Source: an uncultured Mollicutes bacterium (lineage in GTDB: Bacteria > Bacillota_I > Bacilli_A > Acholeplasmatales > Anaeroplasmataceae). From it: DNA of 64,000 nucleotides. Shown piece after piece: positions 45,283 through 54,898 of this stretch (position 1 is the stretch's first letter; every line of letters begins with the position of its first letter). The DNA lies in the NCBI GenBank assembly GCA_947174785.1, contig CAMWKG010000004.1, forward strand, positions 18,387-82,386. Reading direction: 5' to 3'. The position numbers and the translations under genes were made by a program. Under the pieces are notes generated by a model. That model saw only the letters and a list, made by a program, of their open reading frames with translations. It made no database searches and was not told the origin of the DNA.

Positions 45283-48219
45283 ATGAAAGGATTTTTATAT
45301 GGTCAAACAGAATATAATTTATTAAGCAATTCTATTCATTTAAAAGATTATATAGATATAGCCAAAGCACATGCCTTCACCTTTCTTTCTATGACAGATA
45401 AGAATTTGTATGGTAGCTATAAATTTTATCAAGAATGTATATCAAATCAAATTAAGCCTATTATTGGAATAGAAATTACATATGTTGATGATGACAGCTT
45501 TAAATCTAAGCTGCTTGCCTATGCACTAAACGAAGAGGGATATAAGAACCTTCTAAAGATTAGTACATATTTAGCTACGCATGATGAGCCTTATGGGCTA
45601 GAATTTTTAGAGCCTTATCGTAAGGAAATAGCTTTTATATCTGTCTATAATGATTCTATTATTGAACGTTTGCATTATTCAAAAGCTCATCAGGAATTAA
45701 AGTCTAAGCTTAAGCAGCTTCATTCTTTTTTTACATATTATGTAGGATATTCCTTTACAAATCGATTAGACCGTTTGAATGCCAATCAGGAAATTTGTTC
45801 TATAGCAAAGGAGTTAGGAATAAAGACACTTCCCCTTCATAATTGTAGATATCTAAATAATGAAGATAAAATTATTTATGAGGCTTTATGTCAAATAGCA
45901 GGAAATCCTGTAGAGGTGAAGAACTATGAGGATTATAGCTTTGATGAAAATCCGTTACATTCAGAAGAACTAGAGGAGTTTGTCAATCAAATTCATTTAG
46001 AGCTATATCCTAAAAAATTCTATTTACCTGCCTATCCAAATACCAAGGGTGCAAGTGCTATAGAGTATTTGAAATCTCTTTGTTCAAAAGGATTATATCG
46101 TAGATTAAAAGGGAAGATATCTTCTGAGTATCAAACACGTTTAGCCTATGAGCTTTTGGTCATAGATAAAATGGGCTATAGCGATTATTTCTTAATTGTT
46201 TGGGATTTTATTTTATATGCAAAGAAGAAGGGGATTCTAGTTGGTCCAGGGCGTGGGTCTGGAGCGGGTTCTTTAGTAGCTTATTGTTTGGGAATTACAG
46301 AAATTGATCCTTTAGAATATGATTTATTATTTGAAAGATTTTTGAATCCAGAACGTATCAGTATGCCAGATATAGATACAGACTTTCCTGACACCTCTAG
46401 AGATGATGTCATAAAGTATGTAAATGAGCTTTACGGAGATAAGCATGTTTGTAATATTTCTGCATTCAATACTTTTCAAATCAAATCCTCTATACGAGAC
46501 TTAGGAAGAATTCGTAAGATTGATAATTCTAGATTAAATGAAATTATACGTATGGTAGAAGCTAATCCAGACTATGATTCTCTTTTAAAGCAGTTTGTGA
46601 ATCGTAGGGATATGTATGAATTTCTATATATTATACGTGGTTTGGATGGTCTTCCAAGACACATATCAACACATGCTGCCGGAGTGATTATTTCCTCAAC
46701 GGCATTAGATGATATTATTCCTTTGCAGGAAGGAATCAATGGTTTATATCAATCTCAATTAGAAGCAACGGATCTTGAAAAAATTGGCTTATTAAAAATG
46801 GACTTTTTAGGAATTCGGAATTTGACAATTATTGATGAGGTTATGAGAAATATTCCTAACTTTACAATGAATGATCTGAGAAGAATTCCTTTAGATGATA
46901 AAAAAACATACCAACTCTTACAATCTGCAGATACGCTAGGAGTATTTCAGCTTGAGTCTGATGGAATTAGAAGGGTATTAAATAAATTAAAGCCTGAACG
47001 CTTTGACGATTTAGTTGCGGTGCTAGCACTTTATCGTCCAGGTCCTATGGAAAATATTGATGAATTTATTGCAAGAAGACATGGGAAACAATTTACCTAT
47101 GAGCATCCAGTCCTAGAGCCTATATTAAAAAGTACTTACGGTATTATTGTATATCAAGAACAAATCATGCAAATTGCACAAATCTTTGCAGGATTTTCTT
47201 TAGGACAAGCTGATTTATTAAGACGTGCTATTTCTAAAAAGAAAGAATCAGAATTAAAAAATCAAGAGACAGCTTTTATTGAAGGAGCTATGAGAAAAGG
47301 ACATAGTCAGGCAGTAGCTAAGCATATATATGATTATTTCTTGAAGTTCAATAATTATGGATTTAATAAATCTCATGCGGTTGCCTATGGTTTGGTTTCT
47401 TATCAAATGGCTTATTTTAAGGCGAACTACTTTAATATATTTATTTCAAAAATATTAAACAATGTTATTGGTGCTACGAAGATGATGGTTAGTTATATTA
47501 ATTATGCTAAGGCTCATAAGGTTGTAACATACAAACCAAATGTTAACATTTCTACAAATCGTTTTGAAGTAAATCAGGTTGGTATGTTTATGCCACTCCA
47601 AACGATTCATTCCATTGGGGAAATGACAACATTAGACATTGTGAATGAGCGAAATAAAAATGGATTATATAAAAGCTTTCAAGAATTCAAGGAAAGAACA
47701 AAGCTTAGTGAATCTGCGTTGGAGGCTTTAATTTATGCTGGAGCTTTAGATGTCTTTGGAATGACAAAAAAGCAAATGATAGAAGCTAAAAGCTCAATTA
47801 ATGAAATTATTGCAAGACATCTTGAGGATAAAATTGAGGATACTTCAGAATACGATTTTAAAGTATTACAGCAAAAAGAATATATGTATTTAGGGTTTAA
47901 TTTAACATATGATATATTTTTAAATCTGCCAGAATTACAGAAAAAGCATCAAGCAAATTATTTGAGCAAAAAAACGGGTAGAAGTATCGGATGCTTTGAA
48001 ACAGCGAAGAAAATTCTAACTAAAAAACAAGAACCTATGTTGGTTGGCGAATTTAATGATAGTCATAATATCATTGACTTTGTCATATTCCCTCAGGAAT
48101 ATATGAGAAGTACCTTTGAGATAGAAACAAATCATTTATATCTTATTGAATATACTATACGACTTGATGAAAAGAAAAAACAAAATCAACTTGTTATTAA
48201 AAATGTGATAGAGTGTTAA
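45283..48219 (+). CDS. dnaE: DNA polymerase III alpha subunit, DnaE type
   Basis: A 978-residue replicative polymerase of the DnaE family, shorter than E. coli's 1160. The polymerase core has GPGRGSGAGSLVAY, the catalytic PDIDTDFPDTSRDDV (about residues 364-378), RHISTHAAGVII and ALYRPGPMENIDEFIARR. The N-terminal PHP domain has lost its metal ligands: the usual HxHTEYSLLDG and TDHG read YGQTEYNLLSN and TDKN. A short OB-like C-terminus remains. SD AAGGTGGTGAGG. Confidence 0.95.
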   Translation: MKGFLYGQTEYNLLSNSIHLKDYIDIAKAHAFTFLSMTDKNLYGSYKFYQECISNQIKPIIGIEITYVDDDSFKSKLLAYALNEEGYKNLLKISTYLATHDEPYGLEFLEPYRKEIAFISVYNDSIIERLHYSKAHQELKSKLKQLHSFFTYYVGYSFTNRLDRLNANQEICSIAKELGIKTLPLHNCRYLNNEDKIIYEALCQIAGNPVEVKNYEDYSFDENPLHSEELEEFVNQIHLELYPKKFYLPAYPNTKGASAIEYLKSLCSKGLYRRLKGKISSEYQTRLAYELLVIDKMGYSDYFLIVWDFILYAKKKGILVGPGRGSGAGSLVAYCLGITEIDPLEYDLLFERFLNPERISMPDIDTDFPDTSRDDVIKYVNELYGDKHVCNISAFNTFQIKSSIRDLGRIRKIDNSRLNEIIRMVEANPDYDSLLKQFVNRRDMYEFLYIIRGLDGLPRHISTHAAGVIISSTALDDIIPLQEGINGLYQSQLEATDLEKIGLLKMDFLGIRNLTIIDEVMRNIPNFTMNDLRRIPLDDKKTYQLLQSADTLGVFQLESDGIRRVLNKLKPERFDDLVAVLALYRPGPMENIDEFIARRHGKQFTYEHPVLEPILKSTYGIIVYQEQIMQIAQIFAGFSLGQADLLRRAISKKKESELKNQETAFIEGAMRKGHSQAVAKHIYDYFLKFNNYGFNKSHAVAYGLVSYQMAYFKANYFNIFISKILNNVIGATKMMVSYINYAKAHKVVTYKPNVNISTNRFEVNQVGMFMPLQTIHSIGEMTTLDIVNERNKNGLYKSFQEFKERTKLSESALEALIYAGALDVFGMTKKQMIEAKSSINEIIARHLEDKIEDTSEYDFKVLQQKEYMYLGFNLTYDIFLNLPELQKKHQANYLSKKTGRSIGCFETAKKILTKKQEPMLVGEFNDSHNIIDFVIFPQEYMRSTFEIETNHLYLIEYTIRLDEKKKQNQLVIKNVIEC

Positions 48220-48251
48220 GCTTTATCATATTTTTTAATAGGTGATGATCA

Positions 48252-49340
48252 ATGGAAAAATGCTATGTTTTTAGGAAGGGATTAGAAAAAGAAGAGTTGA
48301 TTGAAAAATATAAGTCAAGTATACTTGATGATCCTAAATTTGATTCGGAAATAAATTTTGATCAAATATCCATAGCCTCAGGTTTTTTAGTTTACCCTTT
48401 TATCGAAGGAAATATAAAAAATCTTGAATATTTAGTTCTTAGAGATAATAAACAAAAAAGTGGCGTAATTGATGCTTCTTGTAGTTTGGTTTCTAAGGAC
48501 TTTCTTTTACATGAATTATCTATTAAAGATTTTAGGGAAGAAGAGCACAATCTAGATGAGTATAATATTTTTAATGTGAAAGACGTTGAAGTATACGAAA
48601 AAGAATTTATTAAACGCATTTTAGAAAAAACAGAACGGAGTATCTGTCAAAGACATAATCTAATATTGACAGAACGGAAAAATGCGATTGACATTTCTCC
48701 AATAAAAACCTTTGAAGAATTGAACAAGAAGTATTATTTAGAAGAGGTGTATTGTTTTGATTACTTTTCTAAGAAGCATAGAAAACCATTTAAGAGTATG
48801 TACTCTCCTCTTACTGATTCCTTTTATAGTATAGATTTTAAACGCTCAGAACAGTTTATGGATTTTTACAAGGAATATAAAAGACCTATTGTATATGTTC
48901 CTAAAGAGTATTTAGAATTATATTATGATATGGCTTTCCGGGTTTATATCTCAACGAAAGAAGAATTGAAATATATTAAACCGTCTCTTCTTTTATCAAA
49001 GATAAGAAAAAATATTAAGTATAAAGAATACTCAAAATATAATGATTATCTCAACCAATTGATTTTTTATTTTAAGCGTAAGGAATACTTAAAAGAATTT
49101 ACAAATTCTCAAGTTGGATTAAAAAAGGATATATTTTATAGTTATTTAACTCTTAAGCACAATCCTCAAAGTGGCTATCATTTAGCTGAATTAGTTTTAA
49201 ATCATGTTGTAGAAGATAATTATTTAAAGCTTTTAGATATTTCTGCAAGACAAGGAAATACGCTCGCTAAGAAGGCATTATTTGAATATTATTCAGAGCC
49301 TAAAAATTATAACTCTTATTATGTTAAACGTTATTTTTAA
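48252..49340 (+). CDS. Unknown 362-aa protein with Sel1-like C-terminus
   Basis: No family recognised for most of the protein. It lacks a signal peptide and membrane helices, and is rich in Lys, Glu and Tyr. The last 60 residues (LDISARQGNTLAKKALFEYY) resemble one or two Sel1-like repeats. SD GGTGATGATCA precedes the ATG, 33 bases after dnaE. Confidence 0.65.
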   Translation: MEKCYVFRKGLEKEELIEKYKSSILDDPKFDSEINFDQISIASGFLVYPFIEGNIKNLEYLVLRDNKQKSGVIDASCSLVSKDFLLHELSIKDFREEEHNLDEYNIFNVKDVEVYEKEFIKRILEKTERSICQRHNLILTERKNAIDISPIKTFEELNKKYYLEEVYCFDYFSKKHRKPFKSMYSPLTDSFYSIDFKRSEQFMDFYKEYKRPIVYVPKEYLELYYDMAFRVYISTKEELKYIKPSLLLSKIRKNIKYKEYSKYNDYLNQLIFYFKRKEYLKEFTNSQVGLKKDIFYSYLTLKHNPQSGYHLAELVLNHVVEDNYLKLLDISARQGNTLAKKALFEYYSEPKNYNSYYVKRYF

Positions 49341-49368
49341 TAATTGCATATAATAAATTGGTGGTAAA

Positions 49369-49575
49369 ATGAAAATTGCTTATTTTACATTGGCTATATT
49401 ATGTTTATTTGTCACAATCTTTTTATATTATTTTCATCCGTTTTATGTCTTATATCGCAATCAAAAGAAACAACTTAAAAAAACATATAAATACAAAAAA
49501 TTTTCTTTTTTGCCTTTATTCTACTTGTCTTTTTTGTTAGAAAGCCTTTTTCTCATTTTAATTTATTTAATGTAA
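49369..49575 (+). CDS. Small membrane protein, 68 aa
   Basis: Two hydrophobic helices (about 4-23 and 46-66) flank a very basic loop (NQKKQLKKTYKYKK). It has a GGTGG SD at normal distance. No family recognised. It may share a transcript with the preceding unknown gene, since only 28 bases separate them. Confidence 0.6.
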   Translation: MKIAYFTLAILCLFVTIFLYYFHPFYVLYRNQKKQLKKTYKYKKFSFLPLFYLSFLLESLFLILIYLM

Positions 49576-49596
49576 TACGTTTTCTCATAAATTTAT

Positions 49597-49625
49597 TTGA
49601 AAAAATTAGTCATAAATGTTATAAT
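49597..49625 (+). promoter_or_regulatory. Promoter of the pgk-HPr-tpiA operon
   Basis: TTGAAA (49597-49602), 17 bp, TATAAT (49620-49625) with the extended TG (TGTTATAAT). Confidence 0.85.
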
Positions 49626-49669
49626 GAGGTATAAAAAATTATGGCTTTATTTTTGGAGGATTAGTAAAT

Positions 49670-50860
49670 ATGGCTAAGAAAATTGTATCAGATTTAAATG
49701 TAAAAGGAAAAAAAGTTTTAATTCGTGTAGACTTTAATGTTCCTATGAAGGATGGCGTTATCACAGATGATACACGTATCCGTGCAGCTTTACCTACAAT
49801 TGAATATGTAATTAATCATGGTGGTAAGGCAATCGTATTTTCTCATTTAGGACGTGTTAAGGAAGAAGCAGATTTAGCTAAGAATGACTTAACAGTTGTA
49901 GCTAAGAGATTAGAAGAATTAATCAAAAAACCAGTTCATTTTGTAAATGCAACAAAAGGAAAGGCTTTAGAGGATGCAGCTGCTAAACTAGGTGAAGGCG
50001 AAATCTTAATGTTCCAGAACACAAGATATGAGGACCTAGATGGTAAGAAGGAATCTAAGAATGATCCTGAGCTTGGAAAGTATTGGGCATCATTAGGTGA
50101 TGTATTCGTAAATGATGCATTTGGTACAGCTCACCGTGCAGCAGCTTCTAATGTTGGTATTGCTGCAAATGTAAGTGAAACTGCAGCTGGTTTCTTATTA
50201 GAAAAGGAAATCAGATATATTGGTGGAGCAGTAGATGAACCTGTTCGTCCTTATATTGCTATTCTTGGTGGAGCAAAGGTTTCTGACAAGATTGGTGTTA
50301 TTGAAGCATTATGCGAAAAAGCAGATAAGATTTTAATTGGCGGAGCAATGATGTTCACTTTCTTAAAGGCTTTAGGAAAGAACATTGGTGCATCTAAATG
50401 TGAAGAGGATAAGCTAGATTTAGCTAAAGAATTATTAGCTAAGGCTGGTTCTAAATTAGTATTACCAGTAGATGCTGTATGTGCAAAGGAATTTGCAGAT
50501 GTTCCAGGTGTTGTAAAATCTGTTGATGCTTTAGCAGCAGATGATATGGGTTTAGATATTGGACCTAAGACATTAGAATTATTTGCAAGTGTTTTAGCAG
50601 GAGCTAAGACAGTTGTATGGAATGGACCTATGGGCGTATTCGAAATGAAGAATTACGCAGCAGGTACAATCGGTGTTTGTGAATTATTAGCCAACCTTAA
50701 GGGTGCTAACACAATTATCGGTGGTGGTGATTCTGCAGCTGCAGCTGAAAGCCTAGGCTATGCAGATAAGATGTCACACATTTCTACAGGCGGTGGCGCT
50801 TCTTTAGAGTATCTAGAGGGCAAGGTTCTACCTGGAATCGCTTGTGTAGATGAATTATAA
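49670..50860 (+). CDS. pgk: Phosphoglycerate kinase
   Basis: Glycolytic ATP-forming step, 396 residues. The N-terminal substrate motif [14 protein letters not shown] (about residues 15-28), FSHLGRVK and [16 protein letters not shown] are present; the nucleotide side has WNGPMGVFE and [21 protein letters not shown] precedes the ATG. Codon use is clearly optimised (few rare codons), as expected for high expression. First gene of a three-gene operon. Confidence 0.98.
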   Translation: MAKKIVSDLNVKGKKVLIRVDFNVPMKDGVITDDTRIRAALPTIEYVINHGGKAIVFSHLGRVKEEADLAKNDLTVVAKRLEELIKKPVHFVNATKGKALEDAAAKLGEGEILMFQNTRYEDLDGKKESKNDPELGKYWASLGDVFVNDAFGTAHRAAASNVGIAANVSETAAGFLLEKEIRYIGGAVDEPVRPYIAILGGAKVSDKIGVIEALCEKADKILIGGAMMFTFLKALGKNIGASKCEEDKLDLAKELLAKAGSKLVLPVDAVCAKEFADVPGVVKSVDALAADDMGLDIGPKTLELFASVLAGAKTVVWNGPMGVFEMKNYAAGTIGVCELLANLKGANTIIGGGDSAAAAESLGYADKMSHISTGGGASLEYLEGKVLPGIACVDEL

Positions 50861-50880
50861 TAATAAGGAGATTTAAGGAA

Positions 50881-51129
50881 ATGCAAAAGCAAATTGTAGT
50901 AAAAAGTACTGTTGGTTTACACGCCAGCTTAGCTGCTAAGGTGGTACAAGCAGCATCTAAGTATTCTGTAGATATTAATTTACATTATCATAATAAAGTA
51001 ATTGATGTTAAATCTATTTTAGGATTAATGTCTTTAGCTATTCCAAGAGGTGAAAATGTTATAATTGAAGCTACTGGTGATCAGGCTGAAGCTGCAATTA
51101 ATGACATTGCAACTATCCTTGAAAAATAA
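50881..51129 (+). CDS. HPr-family phosphocarrier protein, atypical active-site loop
   Basis: An 82-residue HPr-fold protein. The phosphorylatable His is kept as His14 in VGLHASLAAK, but the usual Arg and Pro that follow (HARPA) are Ser16 and Leu17. The regulatory serine site is present (Ser45 in DVKSILGLMSLAI). It may be a working HPr or a regulatory paralogue like Crh (in Crh the His itself is lost). Its place between pgk and tpiA is unusual. SD AAGGAGA. Confidence 0.88.
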   Translation: MQKQIVVKSTVGLHASLAAKVVQAASKYSVDINLHYHNKVIDVKSILGLMSLAIPRGENVIIEATGDQAEAAINDIATILEK

Positions 51130-51150
51130 TTAGGTAAGGAAAAGAATAGT

Positions 51151-51903
51151 ATGAGAAAACCAGTAATGGCTGGAAACTGGAAGATGAATAAGACTCGTGA
51201 TGAGGCTTTAGAGTTTATTTATGCAGTAAGCGATAAGCTTCCAAGCGCAAGCCAATTAGATTCTATTATTTGTGCACCAGCAATTATATTAAGAGATTTA
51301 GTGAAACGTAAAGGCAACAATTTAAAGATTGGTGCTCAAAATGTTCACTTTGCTGAAAGTGGTGCATACACTGGAGAAATATCTCCAGTAATGTTAACTT
51401 CAACTGGAGTAGAATATGTCATTATAGGACATAGTGAAAGAAGAGCTTATTTTAATGAAACTGATGAAACAGTGAATTTAAAGGTTAAAGCTGCTTTAGC
51501 TAATGATTTAAAGCCTATTATTTGTTGTGGAGAATCTTTAGAAGAAAGAGAATCCAATCAAACACATGATGTTCTTGATAGACAGATTACTAAGGCATTT
51601 GAAGGCATTGAGAATAAGGACTTATCCAATATTATTATTGCTTATGAGCCTATTTGGGCAATTGGAACTGGCAAGGTTGCATCTGCAGAAATGGCTGATG
51701 AGGCATGTGGCTATATTCGTTCTTTAATTGCAAAGCTTTATTGTCCAAAGTGTGCAGAAGGTATTCGTATTTTATATGGTGGTTCTGTATCAACTAAGAG
51801 CGTAAGTGAGCTAATGGCTCAGCCAAATATTGATGGCGGATTAGTTGGTGGTGCTTCATTAAAGGCAGACAGTTTCATTGAGCTTTGTAATAAGGCAATC
51901 TAA
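51151..51903 (+). CDS. tpiA: Triosephosphate isomerase
   Basis: Glycolytic TIM barrel, 250 residues. It has the start AGNWKMNKTRDEA with the catalytic Lys13, IIGHSERRAYF with the catalytic His, AYEPIWAIGTGKVAS with the catalytic Glu and flexible loop 6, and ILYGGSVS near the end. SD AAGGAAAAG. Last gene before a strong terminator. Confidence 0.98.
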   Translation: MRKPVMAGNWKMNKTRDEALEFIYAVSDKLPSASQLDSIICAPAIILRDLVKRKGNNLKIGAQNVHFAESGAYTGEISPVMLTSTGVEYVIIGHSERRAYFNETDETVNLKVKAALANDLKPIICCGESLEERESNQTHDVLDRQITKAFEGIENKDLSNIIIAYEPIWAIGTGKVASAEMADEACGYIRSLIAKLYCPKCAEGIRILYGGSVSTKSVSELMAQPNIDGGLVGGASLKADSFIELCNKAI

Positions 51904-51909
51904 CAAATC

Positions 51910-51943
51910 AAAAGACCTATATCAAATAGGTCTTTTATTTTTT
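51910..51943 (+). terminator. Terminator of the pgk-HPr-tpiA operon
   Basis: AAAAGACCTAT-ATCAA-ATAGGTCTTTT stem-loop with a T-rich tail. An extended -10 (TGATATAAT, about 51952-51960) for the next gene follows at once. Confidence 0.93.
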
Positions 51944-51982
51944 AAAGAAAATGATATAATATGAAAAATAGGTGTGAAAAGT

Positions 51983-53098
51983 ATGGATGAGAAGTATATC
52001 AATTTTTATAAATTAAATAAGAGAAAACCATACGCCATTGAAGGTTCTGTAAGCAAGAGATTTAATTTGCTTATCCCTTTTTCTTTGTTTTTCTTGATGT
52101 CTGATATTGTCATTTTTATCATTGGTGGATATCAATCCTTTAAGGAGCTTATTCCTTTACTTTTAGGTATAATCTTTTTCGTTGTAGGAATAGTAATTTT
52201 AGGTATCGGCATATTTGAAGAAGTGAAAAAGAAGAAAAATTATCAATACGAAAATAAAATTTTAAAAAACTGTACACTTACGGATGGAAAAATCATTTTT
52301 TATGACTGTAAAGAAATTCGCACGCATCACCAAGATCATATAGATATTCATTATGAAGTTCAAATGACATATTGTTTTTATGATAAAAACTTTCGCTATA
52401 GAGAAGCACAATATAAAAATATTTATAATCAGGATCCTCTATTTTTTCAAGGACAATATTTAATGATAGCTTTTGATAATGAAGATAGCTTGATATTAAA
52501 TTCTTTTGTCCTTTCTAAGGAAGACGAAAGAAAGCTTCTCCAAACTGAAGCGTTAAGATTAGAGGGTAGGTTCCAAGATGTTACAGGCAAGCTTGAAAAA
52601 GTAGATATAAAAAAATATAAAAGTGGAGAAAATATCTTTGTGCATGTTGTGGTTGCTGTAATGGCGCTTGTTTGGATGCTGATTTGGGCACTACTCATTG
52701 GTTTCTTATCTATTCCGCCTGTCTTAGAAACGCAATGGATAGAAGTGATTCTTATCACTATTCTTTTTACTCTTATTATTCCACTTGGAGTATTTAGTAT
52801 TCCTTTTCTATGGGGACTTGCAACAGCGATTTCTAGAATTAAACGTTATCAATTGGTTTTTAAAAACAAAGATGTTTATTATACATACGGTAAGCTTTTT
52901 TCTTCTAGAAAAACATATACAGTAAAAGAAGGAAAAAAGATTTTATATTATTATATAGATCATAAAGGGATATCTCATATGGCGGAATGCAAATCCCATA
53001 TGAGAGCCAAAGATATGAAAGATGAATTTCAAAGAGTTCTTGTTGCCTATAACGAAAAAGGAAACTCTATAGTTTTAGTATTAAAAGGTACATATTAA
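51983..53098 (+). CDS. Unknown multi-pass membrane protein, 371 aa
   Basis: Two N-terminal membrane helices (about 28-50 and 53-77), a soluble beta-rich middle part (YDCKEIRTHHQDHIDIHYEV, YCFYDKNFRYREAQYKN), two further helices (about 215-240 and 255-285), and a soluble C-terminal part. The middle region resembles DUF3592-type domains, weakly. Start ATG 51983 follows GGTGTG. Confidence 0.65.
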   Translation: MDEKYINFYKLNKRKPYAIEGSVSKRFNLLIPFSLFFLMSDIVIFIIGGYQSFKELIPLLLGIIFFVVGIVILGIGIFEEVKKKKNYQYENKILKNCTLTDGKIIFYDCKEIRTHHQDHIDIHYEVQMTYCFYDKNFRYREAQYKNIYNQDPLFFQGQYLMIAFDNEDSLILNSFVLSKEDERKLLQTEALRLEGRFQDVTGKLEKVDIKKYKSGENIFVHVVVAVMALVWMLIWALLIGFLSIPPVLETQWIEVILITILFTLIIPLGVFSIPFLWGLATAISRIKRYQLVFKNKDVYYTYGKLFSSRKTYTVKEGKKILYYYIDHKGISHMAECKSHMRAKDMKDEFQRVLVAYNEKGNSIVLVLKGTY

Positions 53099-53115
53099 TA
53101 GATATGAAACAAATA

Positions 53116-53157
53116 AAAAGATCATTTGAAGTAATAAAGCAAATGATCTTTTCTTTT
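53116..53157. terminator. Bidirectional terminator between convergent genes
   Basis: AAAAGATCATTT pairs with AAATGATCTTTT across a 13-nt loop, with A-rich left and T-rich right flanks, so it can serve both strands. Confidence 0.85.
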
Positions 53158-53939
53158 TATTTCTTTTTAAAATTTCTTTGCATTGCTGCTTCATATACAA
53201 TAATAGAAGTAGCAACTCCGACATTTAGACTATTGTTATTTCCTTGCATTGGGATAAAGACCTTTTGATGGGGATGATTATACCAATCCTCTTGAATGCC
53301 ATAGCGCTCATTTCCAAATACTAGAGCTATTTTCCCATTATAGTGATGGCTTTGATAGTCTAAACCTAATTCAGGTTCACCTAAGTATATAGTGTAATTG
53401 TTTTGTTGTAAAAAACTTTGTGCTTCCTGGTAGCTCATAGAAACTGTGGGAAGTATGAGATTAGTTCCTCTAGCAGAAGCTGTAAGCTTTGGATTATGAG
53501 GCTTTGAAATAGAATCTACTAAAATTACACCTGTTGCTCCACAAGCATCTAAGGTCCTATAGATTGTTCCAATGTTCCCAGGAATTTCAAGTCTGTCTAA
53601 TACGATGATGAAATCCCCTAAATCATTTAGAGAGTATTTTGGTATCTGAATTGCAGCTAATATACCAGCATGATTTTCTTTTGTTTGTAGTGTTTCATAG
53701 GTAGATAGAGATATTTCATAGCATTCCTTAGCCTGTTGCTTTAAATTTTCAATGAGCTGTAACGTGTTTTCTTTATATTCTATTTCTGTAATTAGAAGAT
53801 AAGGAATTTCTAAATGATAGGTATTTGCAAGCTTGAGAACTTCTAGATCATCTGTTATTACATAGTCTTTATGTTTATTGGTTTTAGATAAATCCTTGAA
53901 GAAATGTATGATTTCATCATTTTTTCCTATTTTTTTCAT
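53157..53939 (-). CDS. SPOUT (TrmH/SpoU) family RNA 2'-O-methyltransferase
   Basis: A 260-residue methyltransferase. The N-terminal substrate-binding domain covers about residues 1-100. The SPOUT knot follows with motif 1 IPGNIGTIYRTLDACGATGV (about 117-136), motif 2 ALVFGNERYGI and motif 3 IPMQGNNNSLNVGVATSI. The RNA target (rRNA or tRNA position) cannot be told from the sequence. Confidence 0.9.
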   Translation of the reverse strand: MKKIGKNDEIIHFFKDLSKTNKHKDYVITDDLEVLKLANTYHLEIPYLLITEIEYKENTLQLIENLKQQAKECYEISLSTYETLQTKENHAGILAAIQIPKYSLNDLGDFIIVLDRLEIPGNIGTIYRTLDACGATGVILVDSISKPHNPKLTASARGTNLILPTVSMSYQEAQSFLQQNNYTIYLGEPELGLDYQSHHYNGKIALVFGNERYGIQEDWYNHPHQKVFIPMQGNNNSLNVGVATSIIVYEAAMQRNFKKK

Positions 53940-54012
53940 AGTATCACCAAAAACATTATATCATAAATAATAAAACTATGGTATAATAGAAATAGAAAAG
54001 GAGAGATAGATT

Positions 54013-54369
54013 ATGTCAATTCGTACTAAAATTATTGTTGCAACGCCAATGATTACAGTGATTATTTATTTATTATTAGGATATTGCCTAAATGCATGGC
54101 ATCCAGGCTGGATTGTATTTTTTGCAATACCAATTGTACCAATGATGCTAGGAACAGTAACCATTGCTGGATTATATCCATTACTTGTAGTTATTGCATA
54201 TTTACTTATGGGATTGATTGGAAAACTATGGCATCCAGGTTGGATTATATTTTTAACTATTCCGGTAGTTGAAATCTTTTTGCCTAAAAATAAAGTTGTT
54301 TTTAATAATAAAAGGAAAAAGAAGAAAAAACAAAGAATATTTGTTTATGATGAAGATGATGAAAGATAA
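54013..54369 (+). CDS. Membrane protein with duplicated WHPGW repeat
   Basis: A 118-residue protein with four hydrophobic helices and a basic/acidic tail. Two halves repeat: NAWHPGWIVFFAIPIVPMML and KLWHPGWIIFLTIPVVEIFL, each preceded by IxYLLxG. Function unknown, although the WHPGW-type motif occurs in small Bacillota membrane proteins. A TGGTATAAT extended -10 lies at about 53980 and the SD is AAAGGAGAG. Confidence 0.75.
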   Translation: MSIRTKIIVATPMITVIIYLLLGYCLNAWHPGWIVFFAIPIVPMMLGTVTIAGLYPLLVVIAYLLMGLIGKLWHPGWIIFLTIPVVEIFLPKNKVVFNNKRKKKKKQRIFVYDEDDER

Positions 54370-54423
54370 TCCCATATGGGATTTTCTTTCTTTATAAAGC
54401 TTTATAGAAGGGAAGTGGATATA

Positions 54424-54810
54424 ATGAATGAACCTTTGATTCCTTCTAAAAAAATATATTTTATATTTTCTGGTATAGGTGCGTTACTTTCAACTATAGC
54501 AATTACTTTATTATTTATTTTTAACAACCTATTTTTAAATATAGGGTTATCGATTCTCTGTTTGCTTTATATCACTTTTTTTGTTTTCTTTTATTTGAAA
54601 AAAGAAAAAATACAGCCAAGAAAATGGAGTTCTATTTTTGGTTGGGTTGGTTTAGTGATAGGAATATCCTTTATGATTGCTATATTGATTGCAGCTATGG
54701 GAGATGACGGTGTTCCTCTAACTTTTTTATCAGTTTTATTCTTGGCGCTAGATCTTACTCCAGCGATATATTTAATTATAAAAATTAGCTCATTTTTCCT
54801 ATGTCCATAA
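54424..54810 (+). CDS. Small membrane protein, 128 aa
   Basis: Four hydrophobic segments; no family recognised. ATG 54424 is preceded by GGAAGTGG. The open frame extends upstream to 54376 but without an SD. A short perfect palindrome (ATCCCATATGGGAT, 54369-54382) followed by Ts lies between it and the previous gene and may terminate that one. Confidence 0.62.
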   Translation: MNEPLIPSKKIYFIFSGIGALLSTIAITLLFIFNNLFLNIGLSILCLLYITFFVFFYLKKEKIQPRKWSSIFGWVGLVIGISFMIAILIAAMGDDGVPLTFLSVLFLALDLTPAIYLIIKISSFFLCP

Positions 54811-54840
54811 ATATGAAGAATTTTCAAACACATAAATATG

Positions 54841-54868
54841 CAGTCTTGAGATTTCAAGGCTGTTTTTT
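54841..54868 (+). terminator. Terminator after the 128-aa membrane gene
   Basis: CAGTCTTGA / TCAAGGCTG stem (one T-G pair) with a short loop, then T6. Confidence 0.8.
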
Positions 54869-54898
54869 ATTTTCATTCCCAACTTTATTTTTTCTTTA

